DNA from: JAJFUG01 sp964473155
Lineage (GTDB): Bacteria; Gemmatimonadota; Glassbacteria; GWA2-58-10
Assembly (NCBI GenBank): GCA_964473155.1
Contig: CAYYNT010000065.1
Coordinates: forward strand, 1 to 26,915
Length of the DNA: 26,915 nucleotides
Direction: 5' to 3'
Position 1 is the first letter of the stretch. Each line of letters begins with the position of its first letter. The position numbers and the translations under genes are program-made. Positions 15,889 through 24,263 of this stretch are shown here, one piece after another. The notes beneath the pieces are model-generated. The model was not told where the DNA came from. It ran no database searches and saw nothing but the letters and a program-made list of their open reading frames with translations.

Positions 15889-17018
15889 GTCTGTTCAACC
15901 AGAGCAATAAATTTTTCTTCCACGGCCTGCATGTTGCGCTCCCAGAGCGCCCGCTCCTCGATCAGCCTGAAATTCCGTTCGCGGGCTTTCCGCCGCAGTT
16001 CGCAATCGGTCATCGCCCGCGCCAGGCATTCCGACAGGCGGCCGAAATCCCCCGCCGGGAACAGCAGGCCGTTTACTCCGTCCTGAATCCATTCGCGGTT
16101 GCCCGGTATGTCGCTCACCACGGGGAAAGCTCCGCAGGCCAGGGCCTCGAGGAGCGAGACCGAGGCGCCATCCGAGCGGCTGCACGAGACATAGATGTCC
16201 GAGGCGCGAAGGCTGTCCGCCATCCGTTCCGGGGGCAGCCAGCCGATGAACTCGGAAAGATGCCCGTCCGGTGAGTAGCTCCCGCTGAAATGCTCCAGCG
16301 CGGGGCGCTGGCTTCCGTCACCCGCCACGATGAGGCGGAAATTCCAGCCCTCCTCCCGAAGCAGCAGCGAGGCGCGCAGCAGAGTGTCCACGCAGTAGAC
16401 CGGCTCCAGGCGGCGCGTGCTGATTATGTTCACCGGCCGTCCCGGCCCCCCGCGACGCGCGGAGGGTGGCTCGGGTGCTGAAACGCCGGGGAAGAATATG
16501 TCTTTTTCAATGCCCAGTGGTGAGCAGATTATTTTCCGTCTGTCCACTCCCATTCTGGTCAGTTTATCTGCCAGCACGCGGGCATCGCAGGTGAAAAGGC
16601 TCCCCGCGCGCAGCACCAGCGCGGCCCGGAACCGATGCAGCGGGCTGCGCCCGGCGTTGACCAGCAGGTCGGAACCCCAGCAGCTCACTGCCAGCGGGCG
16701 GGCCTCAGGTGCGAGAGCGGCGAGAAAACCGTATCCCGGCACGTAATGAGCGCTCACCAGGTCCGGCCCGTAAGCACGTACAAGACGAACCAGCGCCGGT
16801 ACCGCCAAGCTGTAACGCAGGATCATCGGCTTGCGGATGACAGATGGAAGGATTGTTTCATCGAGATCGCGTTCGGGCGAGGGCTCCAGAGTGGCGAGCT
16901 TGACCTCGTGTCCGCGGGAGCGGAAAAATGTCACCCAGCGCCGCGTATGGACTACATCCCCGCTGGCCAGGACGAGAAGCCGCAGGAGCCGTTCGGGAGG
17001 CAGTAGTGTCCGGGTCAT
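15828..17018 (-). CDS. GT4-type glycosyltransferase
   Basis: 396 residues with the two-domain GT-B layout. The N-terminal domain begins RLLVLASGDVVHTRRWVTFF (about 11-30) and contains SAHYVPGYGF and SCWGSDLL. The nucleotide-sugar domain has NIISTRRLEPVYCVDTLLRA, LIVAGDGSQ, the acceptor/donor block SRSDGASVSLLEALACGAFP and DGVNGLLFPAGD. The first glutamate of the usual EX7E donor motif is an Asp here (D-x7-E). Such enzymes add a sugar from UDP/GDP-sugar to a growing lipid-linked glycan or surface polysaccharide at the inner face of the membrane. It follows, across a 250-base gap, a coupled acyltransferase-methyltransferase-glycosyltransferase run on the same strand, so a joint role in a surface glycan is likely. 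The C-terminal tail overlaps the convergent small ORF. Confidence 0.88.
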   Translation of the reverse strand: MTRTLLPPERLLRLLVLASGDVVHTRRWVTFFRSRGHEVKLATLEPSPERDLDETILPSVIRKPMILRYSLAVPALVRLVRAYGPDLVSAHYVPGYGFLAALAPEARPLAVSCWGSDLLVNAGRSPLHRFRAALVLRAGSLFTCDARVLADKLTRMGVDRRKIICSPLGIEKDIFFPGVSAPEPPSARRGGPGRPVNIISTRRLEPVYCVDTLLRASLLLREEGWNFRLIVAGDGSQRPALEHFSGSYSPDGHLSEFIGWLPPERMADSLRASDIYVSCSRSDGASVSLLEALACGAFPVVSDIPGNREWIQDGVNGLLFPAGDFGRLSECLARAMTDCELRRKARERNFRLIEERALWERNMQAVEEKFIALVEQTQAVNRSRGRQNGQKPVERS

Positions 17019-17089
17019 AAATTGGCTGTCCTGGCGGCGTCCGGCCTGTAAACTGGTGAATTTTTAAGGCGTGTTGATTTATTGGATCA

Positions 17090-17208
17090 AATCCCCCTCG
17101 ATCCCCCCTTGCCAAGGGGGGAGGAACAGCCGCCACTTCCAACTGTCTGTAAATGCCCGTCAGCAGCGGTTTTAAAGTCCACCTTAACAAAGGGAGAAAC
17201 AGGGGATT
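17090..17208. repeat. Palindromic repeat-like intergenic element
   Basis: The gap between the two glycosyltransferase genes carries 'AATCCCCCTCGATCCCCCC', then a perfect 9-bp hairpin (TCCCCCCTT at 17102-17110, AAGGGGGGA at 17114-17122, loop GCC). About 80 bases on, a degraded inverse copy appears (CCACCTTAACAAAGGGAG, then CAGGGGATT). The ends are thus roughly inverted copies of each other. This C-run/G-run style is known to me from small dispersed palindromic repeats in many bacterial genomes. It could end transcription or be a non-autonomous MITE-like remnant. No transposase is nearby. Confidence 0.55.
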
Positions 17209-17268
17209 GTGTCGTCGACACACTGAATGTAACGTATCAGCGATTATAGTTCAATCTGTCTCGGTTTA

Positions 17269-18525
17269 TCAATGGAGTTTTTGTTCCAGTTGGAAGGCCT
17301 GCGCTTCCCGCCGTTTTCTCTCCGCGAAATCCGGAATCAGCTCGCTTGCCGTGCGTTGTGCGCCCTCAGACATGCGGACCAATCGCTCCTGATCGGACAG
17401 CAGACCGGTTATCGCGGCTTCGAGACCGCTCGCGCCGGTCCAGCGCAGCAGACAGCCGTTGACGCCATCGCGCACGACTTTGCCAGTCCCGCCCATGTTC
17501 AGGGCCAGTACAGGCAGGCCGTGGCAAAGCGCCTCCAGCACACTGTTCGTCAGGTTGGTGCGGTCGGCGGTGGCGGCGTAGAGGTCGGCGGCGCGGTAGT
17601 GCAGGGCCAGTTCGGACTGGTGCAGCGCCCCGGTGAAGACGACGCGCTTGCCGAGCCTGGCAGCCATCCGCTCCAGCCGGTTTCGCTCCGGCCCGTCACC
17701 GATAATCACCGCCGCGACGGGAGTTCCATCCGGCAGGCTGGCCGGCAGGGCCTCGATCAGCCGCTCGACCCGCTGCTGCGCCCAGAGACGGCAGACCCGC
17801 AGCACCACCCTGCAGTCCGCCGGAAGTTCGAGGGCGGCTCTGCAGTCGAGACGGTCCTGGGGCGGGTGGCTGGCCACCGGGCGGTCCACGCCGCATATAA
17901 GCAGCACAATCTTATCCGGCGGTATACCCAGTCTAGTTGCGGCTTCGGCCCCGCCCGAGCCGTCCTCGGTGATCACCCAGCGCGCGGCGCCGCAGCGGAA
18001 AGATAGCACCTCCTCGAACTGGGCCAGCCGCATCAGGGGAGACCAGCCCTTAAGGCCCAGAGACACGCCGAACAACCTTACCACCAGTGGAACGCCAAGC
18101 CGCTTTGCCGTGAGTTTTGCTGCCCGCACCGCCATGAAACCATAAGCCGCCGCAAGAGTGTACCTGTCTTGACGGGCGGTTTCGAGCGCCGTTTTCAGCA
18201 TGCGCCGGTTGAACATGACATACACCGCCAGCCGTATCAACCAGTCTAGGACGAATGCCGGACGGCGCAGCCAGGAGCGCCCGGCCAGGCGGACCGCAGA
18301 GAAGGTTGTTTCCGGCCAGGGGAAACTGACAGAGTCGACGCCCGGCGGCAGTTCCTGTTCCAGACGGCCCGCTCCATGCGGATGAACGACAGTCACCCGG
18401 GAAAAAGCCTGCCCCAGGGCGCTCAGCGAGAGGTGAAAATCCGGGCTGCCGCAACCGTCTCCCATGGACCAGAGGCGGTCCCAACTGTAAAGGACCAGGA
18501 TTTTATCCGGGAGCCGGGTGGTCAC
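17269..18525 (-). CDS. GT4-type glycosyltransferase
   Basis: 418 residues, GT-B fold. The N-terminal domain starts KILVLYSWDRLWSMG and contains VVRLFGVSLGLKGW. The C-terminal domain has VVLRVCRLWAQQRVERLIEA, VIIGDGPERNRLERM, VVFTGALHQSELALHYRAADLY, RTNLTNSVLEALCHGLPVLA and DGVNGCLLRW. The first residue of the EX7E donor motif is Thr rather than Glu, an unusual substitution, while the second Glu is present. It starts with GTG at 18525, overlapping the methyltransferase stop by four bases (GTGA), so the two are translationally coupled. It probably transfers a sugar in lipopolysaccharide, exopolysaccharide or glycolipid synthesis together with the neighbouring acyltransferase and methyltransferase. 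Donor and acceptor are unknown. Confidence 0.88.
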   Translation of the reverse strand: MTTRLPDKILVLYSWDRLWSMGDGCGSPDFHLSLSALGQAFSRVTVVHPHGAGRLEQELPPGVDSVSFPWPETTFSAVRLAGRSWLRRPAFVLDWLIRLAVYVMFNRRMLKTALETARQDRYTLAAAYGFMAVRAAKLTAKRLGVPLVVRLFGVSLGLKGWSPLMRLAQFEEVLSFRCGAARWVITEDGSGGAEAATRLGIPPDKIVLLICGVDRPVASHPPQDRLDCRAALELPADCRVVLRVCRLWAQQRVERLIEALPASLPDGTPVAAVIIGDGPERNRLERMAARLGKRVVFTGALHQSELALHYRAADLYAATADRTNLTNSVLEALCHGLPVLALNMGGTGKVVRDGVNGCLLRWTGASGLEAAITGLLSDQERLVRMSEGAQRTASELIPDFAERKRREAQAFQLEQKLH

Positions 18526-19235
18526 GATTCGGCGTCCTCCTGTCTGACATACAGGGCCAGGATGTTGCTCCTGAAACGGCGCAGAGCTGGGCCTCGGGTG
18601 ATAAAGGCCAGAGCCAGCAGCAGACGGAACAGCCAGCGGCGGCTCCAGTCCAGGGCCTCGGTCATTTCGAGCCGTTCGAGACGGAACCCCGGCGGTGCGT
18701 CCTGAAAGCGGGCAGGAGTGTTCCAGCGGTGGAACACCTTCAGGACCGCCCCGGACGGCACCCGGTAGAGGCGGCTTATCAGACGCCGTTTAAGGTTTTC
18801 CGGGATCAGCCTGGCGGCCGCCACCAGCGGGGAATGAGTGTTGGTAGTCAGGATCAGAAGCTTCCCGCCGGGACGCAGCACGCGGGCGCATTCGGCCCAG
18901 GCGTTCTGAGGACTGCTCAGGTGCTCAGCCACGAAACGCAGGGCCACGGCCCCGGCAGAGCCGTTCCTGAACGGGAGGGCAAGGATGTCCGCCACCACGT
19001 ATCTGTCGGGGTGCGCTGACGGCGGAATGAGGTCTACTCCCACACCCGTGGCCAGACCGGCGTTTTCCAGGATGGAATCCGCGTCTCCCGCGCCCAGGTC
19101 GAGCCACAGTTCCGCGCCGCGCAGGGCCTCGCGCAGCCGGAGGTCGTAAAGTTCCCAGCGGAAAGGTTCGCCGGGAATGAAACGGGCGGCCAGGCTTCTC
19201 GCCCAGTGCTCGTTGGCTGATCCGGGCGCGCCCAT
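18522..19235 (-). CDS. SAM-dependent class I methyltransferase
   Basis: 237 residues. The SAM-binding motif I is LWLDLGAGDAD (about 43-53), followed by an acidic residue at the end of the second strand (GVGVDLIPPS) and the motif block VADILALPFRNGSAGAVALRFVAEHL. Then comes the post-motif ARVLRPGGKLLILTTNTHSP, as in Methyltransf_11-type proteins. A hydrophobic stretch near the C-terminus (RRWLFRLLLALAFITRGPAL) may touch the membrane. It starts one base after the stop of the acyltransferase gene (TGAGATG) and overlaps the next glycosyltransferase, so it sits in the middle of a three-gene unit. O- or N-methylation of a sugar or lipid carrier is the likely task; the acceptor is not known. Confidence 0.87.
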   Translation of the reverse strand: MGAPGSANEHWARSLAARFIPGEPFRWELYDLRLREALRGAELWLDLGAGDADSILENAGLATGVGVDLIPPSAHPDRYVVADILALPFRNGSAGAVALRFVAEHLSSPQNAWAECARVLRPGGKLLILTTNTHSPLVAAARLIPENLKRRLISRLYRVPSGAVLKVFHRWNTPARFQDAPPGFRLERLEMTEALDWSRRWLFRLLLALAFITRGPALRRFRSNILALYVRQEDAES

Positions 19236-19236
19236 C

Positions 19237-20277
19237 TCAGCCGCTCCGGGCCGGACGGTGCGCCACGCGGCGCAGAAACGCCCCGAATCGGAACAGGGAT
19301 GAGGATTTGACCACGGTCAGGCGCTCGTAGGGTATTCCGCCGAAACCGCGCTTGAAGTCGGCCAGACTGCTCGCCCCATCCGGCACGACCCCCAGTTCGA
19401 CCGCATCCAGCCCCTCGCTGAATGCGCTGGTGATTACGCGGTGGTACATGTGATTGTTGGGGCGGGCCTGGAAAAGGTTCTGATCCGCGCCGTAGTCCCA
19501 GAGCCAGAGACGGCGTTTCCAGGTCAGGCAGACACTGAAAGCCGCCGCGGTCTCGCCCACTCGGACGATATAAATCCGCACCAGGTTGCCGCTGCCGGAC
19601 AGCGGGCCGGAGGGGTCGAGGAGCAGACGGTAGAAACGTTCACCGAGCTGCGCGACCGGACGGTTGTGCCGCCGGGCCGTAAGTTCCGCAAGATGAAGGA
19701 TGTCGTGCGTTTCCACCCCTGAATCAGCCCGTGAGAAGATTGCCCCGCGGCGCACCGCCTGACGGTTCTGGTTGCGAACCGAATCGCTGAGCGAGGCCTC
19801 CCATTCCTCCACTTTCCGTCCGGCCACGGGCACGAGCAGAGAGCGCTGAAGCAGGGGTTGAAACCCCTGCTTCTCGAAGCTTGCCAATCCGGCCGGCCGG
19901 GCCTCGGAAAAGGTCATGGCCAGACGGTAAGGACGGTGGCAGCCGTTCAGACGGGCGGACCACTTTTCCACCAGACGGTCGGCGGCGGTGCGGTCGGACG
20001 GATTTACCAGCACCAGCCCGGAGGGCGTGCCCCAGGGCAGGGCGTGCGACTGGCGGCATAAATTGTCATCACGGTCCACGCAGGCAAACCCGCCCGCCAG
20101 GCTGCCGCTGTCGCTCAACAGCACGATTCTCACACGCCAGGCGGGAAAGGCGGCGGCTATCAGGCGCAGCCAGGCGTGACGCAAAAAAGGGCTCGGGCTG
20201 TCAACGCGGTCCAGCAGACCGTCCCATTGCGTGGCTTCTATCTCACTTACAGGGTATTCTTCCAGTTCGAGTGGCAT
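19237..20277 (-). CDS. CelD/FemAB-like GNAT acyltransferase
   Basis: 346 residues. The central part carries the features of the CelD/BcsL (Acetyltransf_6) branch of the GNAT fold. These are SDSVRNQNRQAVRRGAIFSR (a loop typically written S..R...R...), YIVRVGETAAAFSVCLTWKR and LWLWDYGADQNLFQARPNNH, then DAVELGVVPDGASSLADFKRGFG near the end. The family is common in exopolysaccharide and lipid-linked glycan clusters, where members acylate or aminoacylate a sugar or peptide. No signal peptide is seen, so it acts in the cytoplasm. It opens a coupled three-gene unit with a methyltransferase and a glycosyltransferase. Donor and acceptor are not predictable. Confidence 0.8.
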   Translation of the reverse strand: MPLELEEYPVSEIEATQWDGLLDRVDSPSPFLRHAWLRLIAAAFPAWRVRIVLLSDSGSLAGGFACVDRDDNLCRQSHALPWGTPSGLVLVNPSDRTAADRLVEKWSARLNGCHRPYRLAMTFSEARPAGLASFEKQGFQPLLQRSLLVPVAGRKVEEWEASLSDSVRNQNRQAVRRGAIFSRADSGVETHDILHLAELTARRHNRPVAQLGERFYRLLLDPSGPLSGSGNLVRIYIVRVGETAAAFSVCLTWKRRLWLWDYGADQNLFQARPNNHMYHRVITSAFSEGLDAVELGVVPDGASSLADFKRGFGGIPYERLTVVKSSSLFRFGAFLRRVAHRPARSG

Positions 20278-20367
20278 TTATCCGTTCCGTTGATTATTCT
20301 ATCAAAGTTCGGGTTGGTTCGATAATAGCTGACAAACCTCACAGGAACAGCGGGATATCTTTCCTTA

Positions 20368-20382
20368 TTCCGTAAAGCGGAA
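20368..20382. other. Short inverted repeat upstream of acyltransferase gene
   Basis: TTCCG and CGGAA around a 5-base centre lie in the 153-base gap ahead of the minus-strand acyltransferase gene, near a TTGACA (about 20391-20396, minus strand). No convincing -10 element accompanies the TTGACA, so I do not call a promoter. Confidence 0.2.
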
Positions 20383-20430
20383 AACATCAGTGTCAAGCAA
20401 TTGATTTTCCATATTTCCCGGCAGAGTTTT

Positions 20431-22683
20431 TCAGCGCAGGAGAGCTACTTTGCCGGTCAGGGTTGAGCCGTCCGCCGCGCGGGCGAGGATTATGTAAACT
20501 CCTGCGGCGCAGGACCGTCCCGCCTGATTGGTCCCATCCCAAAGCAGCATTCCGCTGGCGGTGTCGCGCGCCTCGAATTTCCGCACTGTCTGGCCGCTGA
20601 CACTGAGAATGCTGACCTGGCTGTAACGCGGAATCCCCTCCAGGCTCAGCCTTCCGTGCTCCAGCGGCCGCCAGGGATTGGGCCTCACGATCACCCCGGC
20701 GCGGCCGCCCGGCAATTCACGCGAATCATCCAGCGACAGGGCGGCCAGCCCATCCGCAGTGGCGGCCCAGATGACATTGCGGCCGCGGTCCAGGGCGATG
20801 TCGTTCACCCGGTCCGCGGCGATGCCGCTGTTGCCGGTGTTGAACACACTCCATGTATCCCTGGCGATGTCGTAGCGCCAGAGACCGTCATCCGTGGCGA
20901 ACCACGCCGCCTCCACACCCTGAAGCTCCACGGCGTTGGCCGCCAGGCCGCCGGAATCCGGCGGCTTGACCTCGGTATAGTTGAAACGGCTCTCATCCCG
21001 GGCGTTTTCCTGGAAATTAAGGACCACGGTTTTAGCCTGAGTCACTATCCATAACCGGTTGGCCGGGTCCACCGCCAGGTCCAGTATCCCGGTTTCGCCG
21101 AGAGCGCCAGTGAAGGTTGACACCTGGCGCGCGGCCTCGCCTCCGGAGTATCCTCCGGGTATTACTCCCAGTCCGCTGTGCTGGTAGCCGATCCAGACAT
21201 TGCCCAGGCCATCCACCTCAACTGTACGGACTGCTCTTTCGGAAAGGGATTCGGAATAGCTGACGAAAGTTTTGCTCTGCGGATCAAAGCGTTCCAGTCC
21301 TCCAGGCTGCTGCTGGTTGAACTGGCTGCCCACCCAGACTCCACCCGTCGAATCAAAGGCCATGTCACCCCGGATAACTCCCATTGACAGGGGAGTTTCG
21401 TTGGCAGTGTAGGTCTCCCATTCGTCATCCGTGCTGTCCGCTGTCCCGTGGTCATCCAGGATGTTGAACCCGCCGCTGCCGATGATCGTTGGGCCGAACC
21501 AGGTGCCCAGGTACATCCGGCTGTCCGGTCCGGCATTGAGCGAGGCGATCATGTTCATGAGCAGAGGGCTGTTAGCCTCGGTGAAATGCTGCCAGTTATT
21601 GCCGTCCCAGCGGTTCACGCCAACAGCGGCGCGCGGGGTGGCATCACTGGCCCCCGAACTCCAGACCACACCACGGCTGTCCACTGCCACGCGGGTCAAA
21701 AGGTTGTACAGCGGGCCGGGAAGCTTGAGCGCCGAATAGGCGCCGGACTCCGGCAGAAGAAGCCCCTCGCCGCCGGTCCCGAGCGCGGGCAATCCGCCGG
21801 TTTCAACCGCCGGACCGATTACGGCAGCAGGAGCGGGAAGGTTCGTCTCGCTCCAGCCGTTGCCGTCGCTCAGGAACAGGCGCCCCCCCGCGGTCAGAGC
21901 CAGCCTGAGTCCGTTGTTCTGGTCCTCGATCAGACGCAAGCCGGTGACAGCCATCCCGGCGATTGGAGCATCCTCTTTGACAAAAACACCGTTGCTCAGG
22001 ACTTTGAGCGTATCGCGCCAGGCGGCGTACAACCGGCCGTCTCCGTCCACCTCGACCTGTGCCACCGAGAGAGACCCCACACCCTCAGACACTCCGTAGC
22101 GGCGCAGGGAATTGTCCGCGCCAAGACGCCACAGGCCTGTGCTGCCTGCGAACCAGACCTCGCCGCTCTCCTGGCAGGCTATGTCGTAAACAGTCGTATT
22201 CTCCAGCCAAGTAATTTTGCTACCGGCAGGACTGACAGCGCCGTTCTGAAGAACGAATTCCCGCGCTCCAGAGCCTGTCCCGGCCCAGAACCTGTAATCA
22301 TTCTGTCCGGGAGAACGGGTCAGACAGAGCACTCTCACGCCGGGAAGGCCATCGAAAGCACCGGCCATCGTCCAGCTACCGGAGCCGTCACCGAGTAGAA
22401 TGCCCTTGTCGTCCGTCCCAGCGGCCAGCATGCCATCCGGGAAGACAAGCAGCGCGTTAAGGTCGACCGCGGGCAATCCCTCCGTGCGGCCGAAAGCCTG
22501 CCAGACCCTGCGCGCAATGTCGTAACGCACCAGTCCTCCACCGGTGGCGTACCAGAGTGAGCCGCCATCCGAGGAAAACTCCACGGCCCGCACCCGGTTA
22601 CGCTCGGCGAAATGGGTCCACTGGGCTTGAAGGTTTACCGTAACGGTTATACAAATAATGGCGGTCAGAAGGGCGGTCTTCAT
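20431..22683 (-). CDS. Secreted propeller protein with FlgD/type IX-sorting-like C-terminal domain
   Basis: 750 residues. A signal peptide is evident (ALLTAIICITVTVNLQA, cleavage about 20). Residues about 25-640 hold repeated 'two-component-regulator propeller' units: LWYATGGGLVRYDIARRVW, VWFAGSTGLWRLG, VEVDGLGNVWIGYQHSGLG, AWFATDDGLWRYDIARDTW and VIWAATADGLAALS. There is no kinase or DNA-binding domain, so this is a secreted propeller, not a hybrid sensor. Residues about 663-750 form a FlgD-like Ig domain (VRPNPWRPLEHGRLS, VSILSVSGQTVRKFEA, LLWDGTNQAGRSCAAGVYII) ending TGKVALLR. This is the usual shape of type IX secretion sorting domains in FCB bacteria. Its ATG overlaps the stop of the upstream lipoprotein gene by four bases, so the two may work together at the cell surface. 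Ligand unknown. Confidence 0.85.
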   Translation of the reverse strand: MKTALLTAIICITVTVNLQAQWTHFAERNRVRAVEFSSDGGSLWYATGGGLVRYDIARRVWQAFGRTEGLPAVDLNALLVFPDGMLAAGTDDKGILLGDGSGSWTMAGAFDGLPGVRVLCLTRSPGQNDYRFWAGTGSGAREFVLQNGAVSPAGSKITWLENTTVYDIACQESGEVWFAGSTGLWRLGADNSLRRYGVSEGVGSLSVAQVEVDGDGRLYAAWRDTLKVLSNGVFVKEDAPIAGMAVTGLRLIEDQNNGLRLALTAGGRLFLSDGNGWSETNLPAPAAVIGPAVETGGLPALGTGGEGLLLPESGAYSALKLPGPLYNLLTRVAVDSRGVVWSSGASDATPRAAVGVNRWDGNNWQHFTEANSPLLMNMIASLNAGPDSRMYLGTWFGPTIIGSGGFNILDDHGTADSTDDEWETYTANETPLSMGVIRGDMAFDSTGGVWVGSQFNQQQPGGLERFDPQSKTFVSYSESLSERAVRTVEVDGLGNVWIGYQHSGLGVIPGGYSGGEAARQVSTFTGALGETGILDLAVDPANRLWIVTQAKTVVLNFQENARDESRFNYTEVKPPDSGGLAANAVELQGVEAAWFATDDGLWRYDIARDTWSVFNTGNSGIAADRVNDIALDRGRNVIWAATADGLAALSLDDSRELPGGRAGVIVRPNPWRPLEHGRLSLEGIPRYSQVSILSVSGQTVRKFEARDTASGMLLWDGTNQAGRSCAAGVYIILARAADGSTLTGKVALLR

Positions 22684-23744
22684 CTTTGCCGTCCCCCTGC
22701 GGGCCGCCCGGCCTTTTCCGGAGCAGATTCCTTCTTGAACGTAAATTCCTTGGTCGATTTCTCCTGCTGAAGGCGCAATCCGGCCTCGTTGACCACGGGC
22801 GCGGGCCTGATCCAGTATTTACTCTCCGCAACCAGAGTCTCGGACAATGTCAGGAGCAGGCGGTGATGGTCGGTGCTGTCCAGGGATGCGCCTGAAAGCT
22901 TAATCTGTCTGCCCAGGGAATCGCTCTCACGCAGCGTGAACTCGTCCGGCGCCAACACGGCGAGGCTGTCCAGGTAATCATCGAAAGCCAGGTTCAGCCG
23001 CAGGGAGTCTGTCACGCTTACCGTAAGCAGCACGGGCGAGGTGGTGTCGGCCAGAATAAGGCGCAGCACGGCCTCCAGCGGTTCAGCAGTGACTTCAACC
23101 AGGCTATCGGCGCTTTCGTCGCGGGTGAAATCGAAACGCGAGTTCCGGTTGCGGTCGTGGAAAGCCCGAAGGTGATACTGTCCAAAAGGCAGATACGGCA
23201 AGCTGTAACGTCCGGAGGAATCACTGCGGCAGTCGAACACGACGCTGGTGTCCGCGGTCAGGGCAGCCGAGACAAACGCCCCGATGACCAGGGAATCGCG
23301 GTGCAGCACCTGTCCGGTAATCCTTCCCGGAGAGAATTGCGCTCCGGTGGAGAACCAGCTCTCATACCCGGTCACAGCCTTGACTTTGTGCATGTCGCTC
23401 AGTCCGGGTTCCAGGCTCAGACGGTAGGTGATATCGGCGCGCAGGCTGTCGGACGGGCGGATTGTGACCGTGCGGCCCTGCCATTCGAAAAACAGCCGTC
23501 CGGCCGAGGGGTTCAGCCGCAACAGGCGCTCCGCCTCGGGACGTCGCACGCTCTCGCTGAAAGTGACCGTAATCTGGCTTCCGCGATCCACCCCGCTGCT
23601 GTCCGGGGAAGGGAACACGCTTTCCACGCGCGGGGGTTCCTTGTCTTCCGGACCTCCGGTCGGCGCTCCCATCCTGGCGCAGGCCAGCCCGGCTGCAAAA
23701 AGTGCCGCCAAGACAAAAGAAAAGAGTCTGTTCCCCGCAATCAT
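22680..23744 (-). CDS. Ig-like-domain surface lipoprotein
   Basis: 354 residues. A lipoprotein signal is visible: hydrophobic FSFVLAALFAAGLAC with the modified Cys at about 22. It is followed by RMGAPTGGPEDKEPPRVESV, an arrangement (G.P.GGP.D..PP) that I know from Bacteroidota-type lipoproteins with a bacterial Ig-like (Big_5) domain. That domain spans about 34-132 (VFPSPDSSGVDRGSQITVTF, then TVTIRPSDSL). A carboxypeptidase-regulatory-like beta-sandwich follows (SDSSGRYSLPYLPFGQYHLR, about 190-209), and a second Ig-like region precedes the charged C-terminus. It probably sits on the outer membrane surface. The frame has a TTG at 23747, but the ATG at 23744 is the natural start. It is first in a two-gene unit with the secreted propeller protein. 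Confidence 0.8.
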   Translation of the reverse strand: MIAGNRLFSFVLAALFAAGLACARMGAPTGGPEDKEPPRVESVFPSPDSSGVDRGSQITVTFSESVRRPEAERLLRLNPSAGRLFFEWQGRTVTIRPSDSLRADITYRLSLEPGLSDMHKVKAVTGYESWFSTGAQFSPGRITGQVLHRDSLVIGAFVSAALTADTSVVFDCRSDSSGRYSLPYLPFGQYHLRAFHDRNRNSRFDFTRDESADSLVEVTAEPLEAVLRLILADTTSPVLLTVSVTDSLRLNLAFDDYLDSLAVLAPDEFTLRESDSLGRQIKLSGASLDSTDHHRLLLTLSETLVAESKYWIRPAPVVNEAGLRLQQEKSTKEFTFKKESAPEKAGRPAGGRQR

Positions 23745-23833
23745 CAAGGTTTTCTCTTGGATATTTTCCGTTAAGCCGCAAATGGACTGCTAAACCGCCG
23801 GCATATCACCTGCTGCAATCCTGCGAATTAATC

Positions 23834-23862
23834 AAGATACAGGCAAGCGGCTTCCGCGGCAA
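23834..23862 (-). promoter_or_regulatory. Candidate promoter of the lipoprotein-propeller unit
   Basis: TTGCCG (23857-23862) and TATCTT (23834-23839) on the minus strand with a 17-base spacer, about 90 bases ahead of the lipoprotein ATG. The -10 hexamer is the same TATCTT seen in the divergent promoter at 23882-23909. Confidence 0.4.
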
Positions 23863-23881
23863 GTCAAACACCCGAAAAAAC

Positions 23882-23909
23882 TTGATAACGGATGGGAAAG
23901 GTGTATCTT
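23882..23909 (+). promoter_or_regulatory. Candidate promoter of the symporter unit
   Basis: TTGATA (23882-23887) and TATCTT (23904-23909) with a 16-base spacer, 72 bases before the first ATG of the symporter operon. It is arranged back-to-back with the lipoprotein promoter. Confidence 0.45.
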
Positions 23910-23981
23910 GAATCGTTCCCAGGCAGTCACTGACTAATATCCCAGAAAAATGTTCTCCCTTTAACCGGAGTATGCCTCGCT

Positions 23982-24263
23982 ATGCCGCAGATGGATCGGG
24001 AGGAGAAAAAAAGAAAATACAGGAAACTGCTTTGGCTTTTCAGCCTGACTTTCCTGTTGAGTAACGGGCCGGGGCTGTATCTGGTCAATTTCCCAATTCT
24101 ATGGGCTGGGTTCCCGTTGCTGTACCTGTGGGGCTTTTTCGGGGCCGTGGCGCAGATATGGATTATCATATACGGCTACCTGAAGCTCTGGCGCAACGAG
24201 CCGGATGTGGACATAGTTCCGCTGCAGGATGAGGCCGTCGCCGGGAAAGGGGCCGCCCGATGA
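23982..24263 (+). CDS. Small two-helix membrane protein paired with symporter
   Basis: 93 residues. A basic N-terminal tail (REEKKRKYRK) is followed by two hydrophobic segments, about 17-36 (LLWLFSLTFLLSNGPGLYLV) and 45-67 (PLLYLWGFFGAVAQIWIIIY), and a soluble acidic tail. The layout and place match the small DUF3311/DUF485-type partners found directly before sodium:solute symporters. These are thought to assist assembly or activity of the large subunit. Its TGA overlaps the symporter ATG (ATGA), so they are made in step. GGAG at 23965-23968 is a distant ribosome site. A second in-frame ATG at 23991 is possible. Exact family assignment is uncertain. Confidence 0.75.
   Translation: MPQMDREEKKRKYRKLLWLFSLTFLLSNGPGLYLVNFPILWAGFPLLYLWGFFGAVAQIWIIIYGYLKLWRNEPDVDIVPLQDEAVAGKGAAR

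Noticed and set aside
21448..22398. 316-codon plus-strand frame inside the propeller gene
   Set aside because: Antisense shadow of a well-supported secreted propeller protein; no family features.
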